From the NCBI GenBank assembly GCA_024687845.1, contig JAILEL010000287.1, forward strand, positions 1 to 9,601: DNA of 9,601 bases, in the 5' to 3' direction. The translations under genes were made by a program, and so were the position numbers. The notes under the pieces were generated by a model. It searched no databases. It had not been told where the DNA came from and saw only the letters and a program-made list of their open reading frames with translations. Positions 1-6,092 of the stretch are shown one piece after another. The DNA comes from Eubacterium sp. (GTDB lineage: Bacteria; Bacillota_A; Clostridia; Lachnospirales; Lachnospiraceae). The first letter of the stretch is position 1; each line of letters opens with the position of its first letter.

Positions 1-5
1 GCAGG

Positions 6-126
6 AACTCAAAAAGCATGATTCAGTGCCTCCGAAGGAGGCAATAGAACATCGAATATTAGGCTTATTTAAGCTTGCTTAAGAATAAGCCATATTCGAT
101 GTGGACTTAAGAATGCTTTTTGAGTT
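6..126. repeat. Multibranched inverted-repeat element (possible structured RNA or palindromic mobile element)
   Basis: A perfect 14-bp outer stem (6-19 AACTCAAAAAGCAT with 113-126) encloses two hairpins. The first is GCCTCC-GAA-GGAGGC at 28-42. The second is long: 11 bp perfect (49-59 with 92-102), a two-base TA bulge, 8 bp more (62-69 with 84-91), and an apical AAG-CTTG-CTT at 71-80. The outer stem can grow by two pairs if GAT (20-22) bulges. CTTAAGAAT also occurs twice directly (78-86, 106-114). The fold is a three-way junction with no U-run after either end, so it is not a standard terminator. The apical G-CUUG-C loop on the plus strand is a known stable tetraloop, which weakly favours plus-strand RNA. 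It lies downstream of the leftward M50-like gene. No ORF or transposase accompanies it, and with only five bases before it a target duplication cannot be judged. The structure is plain; the function is unknown. Confidence 0.7.
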
Positions 127-212
127 AACTGTGAATAGTAACACATTTTTCGCCATAAACCTTTTTGCATTTTCGTCTGTTATTATAGATCAAAAGAAAA
201 TGAAATATCTCT

Positions 213-803
213 CTATAGCACTCCGAAAAGTCTAAGTAATAAGGTAATAACAAATATCAGCCCCATGAATATAGGCACTCCTTTGATATATACCTTAATA
301 TCCTGTACGCTCATAGTCATATGGAAAAACATTGATACTCCAATATACCCAAGTAATATTCTCAGCCATAATATGGTCAAATGTGTTACGCCATAATAGC
401 ATCCGTAACAAATAGCTGCTCCACAAAACATAGGTGCAGCTGATGCAAATATATTCTGAAGCGATACCAGGAAAATATTACCCCTGTTTATAAAGCTTAC
501 ATGTCCCAGTGAATCCTCATCTCGTTTAAAAAGCGCCATTTCCGTGACTTTAGCCCCAGTAAGAAATGCCATTAATGCATGTGAAAGTTCATGAAGCATT
601 ACTCCTGGAAAGAAGAGATAATTGATTATGCCAAATACAATCATAGGATCTATAAAAAGTCCTACCAGAAATGCTATAGCATATCCCAGATAATTGATTA
701 TAAATCCAGCAGCTATAACTACAAATGGAAGGAGGATTGCCACTACCGCAGCAAACAAAAGCTTATTTTCATATATTGTTGTTATTAATTCTGAAGTAGT
801 CAT
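213..803 (-). CDS. M50-like integral-membrane zinc metalloprotease homologue
   Basis: This is a 196-residue polytopic membrane protein. Hydrophobic segments lie at about 16-38, 40-64, 108-135, 143-163 and 176-195. HELSH at 71-75 is an HExxH zinc motif at the end of a hydrophobic segment, and SVQDIK near 165-170 supplies an Asp (168) placed like the third ligand of M50 peptidases. Known M50 enzymes cut substrates within the membrane; here the substrate is unknown and activity is inferred. The protein is short and has no PDZ domain, closer to the small M50B-type proteins than to RseP. The ATG is preceded by GAGGT seven bases away (811-815). It lies 90 bp after the carboxypeptidase gene on the same strand with no clear terminator between, so cotranscription from the tdk side is possible. 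It could instead be a non-proteolytic relative. Confidence 0.75.
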   Translation of the reverse strand: MTTSELITTIYENKLLFAAVVAILLPFVVIAAGFIINYLGYAIAFLVGLFIDPMIVFGIINYLFFPGVMLHELSHALMAFLTGAKVTEMALFKRDEDSLGHVSFINRGNIFLVSLQNIFASAAPMFCGAAICYGCYYGVTHLTILWLRILLGYIGVSMFFHMTMSVQDIKVYIKGVPIFMGLIFVITLLLRLFGVL

Positions 804-893
804 AGTTTATACCTCAAACTTTCAAAATACCATTGCATAGACTTCTTCATTTTTTGAAACATCAATCAATTATTCTTATATCTCTGGATAATG

Positions 894-2015
894 TTAATTA
901 GACAAATAGGACAGATATTCCTCAAGACACATATCCAACTGTTTCATTTCTGATGCCGCCTTTTCTCCTACATAACGATAATGCCATGGTTCATAGTTTA
1001 TTCCTGTTATGTTGGACTTGTTCTCAGGATATCTCTTAATAAAACCATATTTATATGCATTATTATCCAGCCAGTTATATACTGCTTCGTCCGAGCATAC
1101 ATTATTATTTGCATTTATATCCACACAGATTCCAAGCTCATGTTCACTTGTTCCCGGTACAGCAACATACTGCTTAGCCAGTGCTTCTGCCTGAGCATAT
1201 GAATATCCCTGTGCCATATACTGCTGAATCCTGTTATTCATTATAGCCTGCTGCTCAGCCCTGGTGCGATATCCCTCTCTTACAAACATATCCAGTCCAC
1301 TATTTCGCGCGCCATTAAACATCTGCTGAAGAGCAGGATATATTCTGGCATCAACGCGCTTACCATTTGACAGGGTTACCAGATCCACAGAATAATTATC
1401 AGGAACCGGATGATTTCTATTCACAAGAATCAGAGCCCACTCCGACTCGTCTAAGTAACCCTCCGAATTAAACCAGTACTTTGATCCATCAATCCATACA
1501 TATCTGTTTACAGGATTCCAGTGCGTGGAATCCTCATACCACCAGCCTTTACTGTCCTTGCACCAGTGACCACCATAGTATTTTTCTACCCATGCGCCGT
1601 CAGAACCAAGCCAGTAACCATCTCGATATTCATTATAATCCATGTAACCGGAATCCAGAAAATAATAATACTTTCCATTTATTTTCTGCCATCTGTTCCT
1701 TGGATACCAGCCTGAAGAGTCCTCATACCACCAGCCTGTGCCATCGGAGTTCCATGAACCTATACTTGCATAAGTCTGAGAACCATCGGAGTTATACCAT
1801 TTCCCATTTATCCACTCATTAGAATAATGATCTGCCTTTTTTCCCCTGCTAACACTATCAGGAGGTGATTCAATATTCCACGGTTCGGAGTCATTATTAT
1901 TTTCAGACGAAATCTTATGATCCGATGAAGCATATACCGGCATTTCTGCTCTGTAAGTAAGACTCAGAACAAGAGCTAACACCAGTGTAGTTCTAATTAA
2001 TCTTTTTAAACGCAT
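894..2015 (-). CDS. Secreted VanY-type D-Ala-D-Ala carboxypeptidase with wall-binding repeats
   Basis: This 373-residue protein has a signal peptide (basic RLKRLIR, hydrophobic 10-20, likely cut after VYA-S near 29). Residues 66-193 hold aromatic, Gly- and Asp-rich repeats (GWWYEDS twice, at about 94-100 and 157-163, with INGKYYYF and IDGSKYWF), resembling choline/cell-wall-binding repeats that anchor proteins to the envelope. Residues 205-352 form a VanY/peptidase M15B domain: RVDARIYPALQQMF, REGYRTRAEQQ, SEHELGICVD (zinc ligands H292 and D299) and EPWHYRYVG (E342 catalytic, H345 ligand). All key residues are present, so it is probably an active enzyme trimming the terminal D-Ala of peptidoglycan stem peptides outside the cell. 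AGAGGTG lies about 10 bases before the ATG, and the gene starts 20 bp after the tdk stop, so the two are probably one operon. No vanHAX-type genes are seen, so a housekeeping wall role is more likely than glycopeptide resistance. Confidence 0.9.
   Translation of the reverse strand: MRLKRLIRTTLVLALVLSLTYRAEMPVYASSDHKISSENNNDSEPWNIESPPDSVSRGKKADHYSNEWINGKWYNSDGSQTYASIGSWNSDGTGWWYEDSSGWYPRNRWQKINGKYYYFLDSGYMDYNEYRDGYWLGSDGAWVEKYYGGHWCKDSKGWWYEDSTHWNPVNRYVWIDGSKYWFNSEGYLDESEWALILVNRNHPVPDNYSVDLVTLSNGKRVDARIYPALQQMFNGARNSGLDMFVREGYRTRAEQQAIMNNRIQQYMAQGYSYAQAEALAKQYVAVPGTSEHELGICVDINANNNVCSDEAVYNWLDNNAYKYGFIKRYPENKSNITGINYEPWHYRYVGEKAASEMKQLDMCLEEYLSYLSN
1531..1737 (-). repeat. Internal repeat of the wall-binding modules
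   Basis: An identical 18-base string, TCCTCATACCACCAGCCT on the plus strand, occurs at 1531-1548 and 1720-1737. The copies are 189 bp (63 codons) apart and encode the two GWWYEDS cores of the carboxypeptidase. The flanks have diverged, which suggests an old tandem duplication of a wall-binding module of about 63 residues. Confidence 0.75.
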
Positions 2016-2035
2016 TACAGCACATCACCTCTCTT

Positions 2036-2620
2036 TTATTCCAGGGAGTCCGGACTCTTTATAATTCCAAGTTTAAAATGCTTTCTGCAAAGAGCTGTAT
2101 AACTTTCATTTCCGCCTAATTCTATCTGTTCCCCAGCTCGTACTATTTCACCATCTTTTATTCTAGCATTAAAATGTGCCTTTTTTCCACACCAGCAAAC
2201 GGTTGGAACTTCTTCTATAACGTCAGCAATTGCCATAAGTCTCGCTGATGCATCAAATAGATTTCCCAAAAAATCAGTTCTAAGTCCATAACAGATTACC
2301 GGACAGTCATAATCATCCACAATATCCGCCAGATAATCCACATCCTGCGATGCCAGAAACTGACATTCATCTACTATAATACAATCCCATAGATCTGCTT
2401 TATCCATCTTGGATATATGTTCCTTCAACCACGAGAGTGTATATGCCTTCTCGCTCAGACCAATTCTTGATTTAATTATATCCTCCCCATCTCTGTTTTC
2501 CCCATCAGGTTTAATAAGTATTGCCGTTTGTCCTCTTTCTATATAATTATATCGTACCATCAGAGCATTAGCAGATTTACTGCTGCCCATTGCTCCATAA
2601 CGAAAGTACAGCTTTGCCAT
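2036..2620 (-). CDS. tdk: Thymidine kinase
   Basis: This 194-residue cytoplasmic enzyme phosphorylates thymidine to dTMP with ATP, the pyrimidine salvage step. It has a P-loop GAMGSSKS at 9-16, DECQF at 84-88 (Walker B; E85 is the expected catalytic base), and the YGLRTDF lasso segment at 111-117. A structural zinc site is formed by CWC (C142, C144) and CRKH (C178, H181), the pattern of the short E. coli-like type II kinases. Length is normal for the family and no key residue is missing. AGGAGA lies seven bases before the ATG. It is the first gene of a leftward unit, with the wall carboxypeptidase 20 bp downstream; the pairing of nucleotide salvage with wall trimming has no obvious functional logic. 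Confidence 0.95.
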   Translation of the reverse strand: MAKLYFRYGAMGSSKSANALMVRYNYIERGQTAILIKPDGENRDGEDIIKSRIGLSEKAYTLSWLKEHISKMDKADLWDCIIVDECQFLASQDVDYLADIVDDYDCPVICYGLRTDFLGNLFDASARLMAIADVIEEVPTVCWCGKKAHFNARIKDGEIVRAGEQIELGGNESYTALCRKHFKLGIIKSPDSLE

Positions 2621-2680
2621 GATACTATCTCCTATCTTACTCCTAGTGCATCAGTTTCAAATTAACCCGCCTAATAACTT

Positions 2681-2700
2681 CTTATAGTTTTCTCTATAAG
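2681..2700. repeat. 7-bp hairpin in the tdk leader
   Basis: CTTATAG at 2681-2687 and CTATAAG at 2694-2700 form a perfect 7-bp stem with a six-base loop. It lies about 60-80 bases before the tdk start, inside the likely leader. It has no U-run, so it is not a terminator; it could affect leader stability or be chance in AT-rich DNA. Confidence 0.4.
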
Positions 2701-2736
2701 AGATGCGGTAGCAAAATATTTATGAAACTTATGCCA

Positions 2737-2765
2737 TATATAATACAAGTATATAACAATTCCAA
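2737..2765 (-). promoter_or_regulatory. Weak candidate promoter for the tdk operon
   Basis: On the minus strand TTGGAA (2765-2760) and TATATA (2742-2737) are separated by exactly 17 bp. Each box matches the sigma-A consensus at 4 of 6 positions. Transcription would start near 2730 and give a leader of about 110 bases. The DNA here is AT-rich, so chance matches are likely. Confidence 0.3.
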
Positions 2766-2848
2766 ATGTGAGTGAACAACATTTTCTGAAAACTTTTTTC
2801 CTTGTTGACTCTTCCAATATTTATAAAAGATTTTATCATTTTAGCAAT

Positions 2849-2862
2849 TTTAGTTAACTAAA
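2849..2862. promoter_or_regulatory. Perfect 14-bp palindrome, candidate operator
   Basis: TTTAGTTAACTAAA is a perfect palindrome lying between the divergent tdk and GH43 genes, about 130 bp before the GH43 start. The half-site TTTAGTT recurs at 2884-2890, 35 bp on. This could be a regulator site controlling the glycosidase gene. No regulator gene adjoins it, and I found no convincing sigma-A promoter for GH43. The rest of 2621-2990 holds only AT-rich DNA and the two sites listed separately. Confidence 0.35.
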
Positions 2863-2990
2863 TGACAATACTGAATAAGAATATTTAGTTTTTTTATGTT
2901 ATTATCACTTTAAAACAAATACAATATGGCTGTTTTTCAGTTTATATTATTTTACTATTAATCAAAATATATATGTTGAAGAGGATTAAA

Positions 2991-3974
2991 ATGAGAAAAA
3001 ACGAAAGAAAACCATTAGTAACTCATATTTACACAGCAGATCCATCTGCTCATGTATTTGATGGAAAGATTTATATCTATCCATCCCACGATCTGGACTG
3101 GGATTGTCCAGAAGATGATGACGGAGAACAATACATAATGCAGGACTATCATATCCTTTCTATGGATTCACTTGACAGCGACTGCGTTGATAACGGTATA
3201 GCACTTGCTGAGACAGATGTTCCATGGGTTAGCCGACAGATGTGGGCTCCAGATGCAGTATATGTTAATGGCAAATACTATCTGGTATTTCCTGCAAAAG
3301 ATAAGGATGATATATTCCGTATTGGTGTGGCAGAATCAGACTCACCTGTAGGTCCATTTAAACCACAGGAGAATTATATAGAAGGAAGCTACAGCATTGA
3401 TCCAGCTGTTCTACTTGACGATGACGGAAGAATTTACTGTTATAATGGCGGTCTCTGGGGCGGTCAGCTTGAAATGTGGCAGTCAGGAAGCTTCAATCCT
3501 GATGAACATCGTCCAGAAGGTGACGAAAAATCCCTTGGACCTCTTTTTGCAGAGTTTAAGCAGGATATGACAGGTTTTGTTGAAGCTCCTAAGATGATTG
3601 AAATTCTTGATGAAAATGGTGAGCCAATAAAAGCCGGTGATGAAGACAGAAGATATTTTGAAGGACCTTGGATGCATAAGTTTAATGGCAAGTATTATCT
3701 TTCCTATTCTACTGGAACAACTCATTATCTCTGCTACGCTGAGGGAGATAGCCCTGCAGGTCCATTTACCTACAAAGGAAGAATAATGGAACCTGTTATT
3801 GGTTGGACAACACACCACTCAATCGTAGAGATAGATGGCGAGTGGTATCTGTTCTATCATGACAGTGAGTTTTCTAATGGATGTTCACATAAGAGAACAG
3901 TGAAGTTCACAAAGCTTACAATTCATGAAGATGGAACAATTGACACAATTGTTCCTTATGATCACAAAAACTAA
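2991..3974 (+). CDS. Glycoside hydrolase family 43 (beta-xylosidase/alpha-L-arabinofuranosidase type)
   Basis: This is a 327-residue single-domain protein. The start is placed at the ATG at 2991 because GAAGAGGA lies six bases before it; the ATG at 2973 has no ribosome site and adds six residues ahead of the usual family beginning. It matches the five-bladed GH43 propeller. THIYTADPSAHVF carries the likely general base (D17), SIDPAVLLDDDG the pKa-tuning Asp (D137) and FEGPWMHKFNGKYYLSY the general acid (E224). TTHHS near 273-277 fits the metal- or water-binding His region. With no signal peptide it should act in the cytoplasm on imported xylo- or arabino-oligosaccharides. The exact substrate cannot be read from sequence; it recalls GH43 subfamily 1, unverified. 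It stands alone, divergent from tdk and closed by its own terminator, with no transporter or other glycosidase beside it. Confidence 0.9.
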   Translation: MRKNERKPLVTHIYTADPSAHVFDGKIYIYPSHDLDWDCPEDDDGEQYIMQDYHILSMDSLDSDCVDNGIALAETDVPWVSRQMWAPDAVYVNGKYYLVFPAKDKDDIFRIGVAESDSPVGPFKPQENYIEGSYSIDPAVLLDDDGRIYCYNGGLWGGQLEMWQSGSFNPDEHRPEGDEKSLGPLFAEFKQDMTGFVEAPKMIEILDENGEPIKAGDEDRRYFEGPWMHKFNGKYYLSYSTGTTHYLCYAEGDSPAGPFTYKGRIMEPVIGWTTHHSIVEIDGEWYLFYHDSEFSNGCSHKRTVKFTKLTIHEDGTIDTIVPYDHKN

Positions 3975-3981
3975 AACTCTC

Positions 3982-4011
3982 CTTACACCCACACCTATTT
4001 AATGGTATAAT
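3982..4011 (+). promoter_or_regulatory. Candidate promoter embedded in the terminator
   Basis: TATAAT at 4006-4011 lies in the terminator loop, and CTTACA (3982-3987), a 4-of-6 match to the -35 consensus, sits 18 bp upstream. Transcription would start near 4018, inside the 3' arm of the stem, so a new transcript would carry only half of it and escape termination. This could serve the methyltransferase at 4076, which otherwise has no visible promoter. Confidence 0.45.
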
Positions 4012-4033
4012 AAGTAGGTGTGGGTATTTTTTT
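3987..4033 (+). terminator. Intrinsic terminator after the GH43 gene
   Basis: An 11-bp perfect stem (ACCCACACCTA at 3987-3997 with TAGGTGTGGGT at 4015-4025) is followed by seven T at 4027-4033. It begins 12 bases after the stop codon. Its loop contains a perfect TATAAT. Confidence 0.92.
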
Positions 4034-4075
4034 GCGTCAAAAAAAGGAAAGGATAGAACTAATAGTAAGTAAATC

Positions 4076-5341
4076 ATGGATATATTAAAATCAAACATCA
4101 GTTCTGCTGTTGTCATTCTAAAAAAAGGTGAAGGAAGGACACTAAAAGCAGGTGGAAGCTGGATATATGATAATGAAATAGATAGAATCGACGGCTCCTT
4201 TAATAATGGAAATGTACTCCGAATCGAAGATTTTGATGGCTATCCAATGGGTTGGGGATTCATCAATACAAAGTCTAAGATTCAGATCAGAATGCTAACA
4301 AGAGATGCTAACGCCATTATGGATGACAGTTTTCTATATAACAGGGTTAAAGCTGCCTGGGATTATAGAAAAGCAGTAATAGATACTTCTTCCTGCCGTG
4401 TTATCTTCGGAGAAGCGGATTTTCTTCCAGGACTTGTAATAGACAAATATGAGGATGTTCTTGTAGTTGAATCCCTTGCTCTTGGTATTGACATACTAAA
4501 GGAACGAATCGTTGAGATTCTAAAAGATATATTACTAAAGGACGGAATAAAAATACGTGGTGTCTATGAACGTAGCGATGCAAAGGTCCGACTTAAAGAA
4601 GGAATGGAGCGTCACAAGGGGTACATCGGTGATGAGTTCGATACAGCTGTACAGATAGTCGAAAATGGTGTCAAATTCAACGTTGATATAGTAAATGGAC
4701 AAAAAACCGGATTCTTCCTTGATCAAAAGGGAAATAGAATGGCTATTCAGGAGCTATGCAGAAGGCTCAGTTCTTCAATTTCAAAATCAAATGAAACTGA
4801 TGGAATATCCGTACTCGACTGCTTTACACATACAGGTTCATTTGCACTGAATGCAGCAGTTGGAGGAGCAGATCATGTCGAAGCTGTTGATGTCTCAGAG
4901 CTTGCTATCGAAGAAGCAAAGCGAAATGCAGAGTTAAATAATGTTTTAGATAGAATGACCTTTACCTGTGATGACGTACTCAGTCTCTTGCCTAAGTATG
5001 TTGAAGAAGGCAGATTATATGATGTAGTTATACTCGATCCTCCCGCATTCACAAAATCCCGTGAAACTATAAAAAAAGCAACCAAAGGCTACCGAGAGAT
5101 AAATATCCGCGGACTCAAACTTGTAAAGCCAGGTGGTTACTTTGCAACCTGCTCATGTTCACATTTTATGGATCAGCAGCTTTTCTCAGAGGTAATTGCA
5201 CAAGCTGCCAAGACTGCACATAAAAAACTGCGTCAGATAGAAATCAGGACCCAGGCAAAGGATCACCCTATCCTCTGGGCCGGTGATGATGTATCATATT
5301 ACTTGAAATTTCTAATATTCCAGGTACTGGATGAACGCTGA
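4076..5341 (+). CDS. rlmI: RlmI-like 23S rRNA (cytosine-C5) methyltransferase
   Basis: This is a 421-residue protein of the class I SAM-dependent rRNA methyltransferase family COG1092. An N-terminal PUA-like RNA-binding part (about 11-75, VILKKGEGRTLKAGGSWIY) precedes a central segment with EADFLPGLVIDKY (113-125). The Rossmann methyltransferase follows: GQKTGFFLDQKGNR (208-221), motif I LDCFTHTGSFAL (247-258), acidic EAVDVS, motif IV DPPAFTKS (321-328) and TCSCSH (358-363), which offers cysteines for the m5C mechanism. In E. coli RlmI methylates C1962 of 23S rRNA; the same target is inferred here. The ATG at 4076 is the only possible start, since a stop lies two codons upstream and no ATG, GTG or TTG follows before the PUA part. 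The best ribosome site (GGAAAGG, 4047-4053) is about 22 bases away, unusually far. It converges on the 3D gene. Confidence 0.88.
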   Translation: MDILKSNISSAVVILKKGEGRTLKAGGSWIYDNEIDRIDGSFNNGNVLRIEDFDGYPMGWGFINTKSKIQIRMLTRDANAIMDDSFLYNRVKAAWDYRKAVIDTSSCRVIFGEADFLPGLVIDKYEDVLVVESLALGIDILKERIVEILKDILLKDGIKIRGVYERSDAKVRLKEGMERHKGYIGDEFDTAVQIVENGVKFNVDIVNGQKTGFFLDQKGNRMAIQELCRRLSSSISKSNETDGISVLDCFTHTGSFALNAAVGGADHVEAVDVSELAIEEAKRNAELNNVLDRMTFTCDDVLSLLPKYVEEGRLYDVVILDPPAFTKSRETIKKATKGYREINIRGLKLVKPGGYFATCSCSHFMDQQLFSEVIAQAAKTAHKKLRQIEIRTQAKDHPILWAGDDVSYYLKFLIFQVLDER

Positions 5342-5353
5342 ATATTTTTACTC

Positions 5354-5404
5354 AAAAAAGCGGCCCAAGGAGACAGACTCAACTGTCCCCTCGGGTCACT
5401 TTTT
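5354..5404. terminator. Bidirectional intrinsic terminator between convergent genes
   Basis: Arms 5359-5376 and 5383-5400 enclose a six-base loop. On the minus strand every pair but one forms, counting G-U pairs, and six T follow (complement of 5354-5359), so it best ends the leftward 3D gene. On the plus strand the same arms pair with more mismatches and run into TTTTT at 5400-5404, enough to end the methyltransferase transcript. Confidence 0.85.
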
Positions 5405-5426
5405 CTAACTTTCTTGATTTTCGTTT

Positions 5427-5996
5427 TTATTCATAAATTGGAACTTTTACCTTCTTTTTCTCATAAACAGTAAATGTACTATCAGCCCAGACCTTTTTAT
5501 ACTGTCTTCCTTTTTTGAGAGCTAGTGCATGGCTGCTACATAAAACATCAATATGTTTTCCCTTAATAGCCCCGCCTCTATCTTCTACAACATAGCCTGA
5601 TTTTCCACCTATCTTAAGCTTTGCTCCAAAAGGAATGCTTGGATCCGCCGCAATTGTTATTCCAGGTCTCGCCTTATTTCCACTTGCTGTTATACCATCT
5701 TCTTTTCCACAGCATAATTTACATGTGCAGTAGTATGTAATTAAAAACTTTCCTAAGTATGTCTTCTTCTTTATTTTCTTAGGTACTTTTTTATAAACAT
5801 ACTTATAACCTATAATCTTTTTTTTCTTATTACTGTTTTCTTTAGTATTATCCTTATCTCTCTTTGCGCTTTCCTCAGTAAATTCTACTGTCTCAATATC
5901 AGTAGTATTCACATCTGTTCCCATAGCACATGCTTCTGTGTTTTGAAACAGGATTCCTGCCAGGAGGCAAAATAATATGATTTGCTTAAGTTTCAT
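5427..5996 (-). CDS. Secreted 3D-domain cell-wall protein
   Basis: This is a 189-residue protein. The start is set at the second ATG (5996) because AAGGAG (6004-6009) lies seven bases upstream of it but one base from the first ATG at 6002. A signal peptide (KLKQ, hydrophobic 6-17, likely cut after ACA near 24) precedes an acidic then Lys-rich linker (about 30-80). Residues 82-176 form a 3D domain: TYYCTCKLCCG, GITASG, and the three Asp in ADPS (118), VVEDRGG (139) and HIDV (150). The domain is a double-psi barrel related to lytic transglycosylase folds and occurs in secreted wall-remodelling proteins such as YocH. It has no G5, LysM or other wall anchor; the basic linker might bind wall polymers. 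Its promoter carries four 11-bp repeats also seen before the adjacent response regulator gene, so it is probably controlled by that system as an envelope effector. Lytic activity is inferred. Confidence 0.88.
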   Translation of the reverse strand: MKLKQIILFCLLAGILFQNTEACAMGTDVNTTDIETVEFTEESAKRDKDNTKENSNKKKKIIGYKYVYKKVPKKIKKKTYLGKFLITYYCTCKLCCGKEDGITASGNKARPGITIAADPSIPFGAKLKIGGKSGYVVEDRGGAIKGKHIDVLCSSHALALKKGRQYKKVWADSTFTVYEKKKVKVPIYE

Positions 5997-6031
5997 GATC
6001 ATTCTCCTTTATTACTTTTGATTTTTAGATT

Positions 6032-6085
6032 ATGATACAGCTAACATGTAACCAAGAAGTAACAAAAAAGTAACAAGGAAGTAAT
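6032..6085 (-). promoter_or_regulatory. Response-regulator-type promoter of the 3D gene: four 11-bp direct repeats and a -10 box
   Basis: On the plus strand GTAAC occurs at 6048-6052, 6059-6063 and 6070-6074, with GTAAT at 6081-6085, spaced exactly 11 bp. Read along the gene this is repeated GTTAC. After the last copy come 10 bp and then TATCAT (6037-6032), a good -10 box with no -35 box, as in PhoB/OmpR-activated promoters. The leader would be about 30 bases. The segment 6041-6063 matches 8227-8249, upstream of the response regulator, at 18 of 23 bases. Confidence 0.75.
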
Positions 6086-6092
6086 AAAACCT

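Noticed and set aside
2805..2827. TTGACT followed by TATAAA as a GH43 promoter
   Set aside because: The two boxes are only 11 bp apart, far short of the 16-18 bp needed, and no better -10 lies at the right distance.
2973..2990. Upstream ATG of the GH43 gene as its start
   Set aside because: No ribosome site precedes it, while the ATG at 2991 has GAAGAGGA at ideal spacing and gives the usual family N-terminus.
3464..3818. Minus-strand open frames within the GH43 gene
   Set aside because: They are shadows of a well-supported coding gene, with no ribosome site or recognisable protein features.
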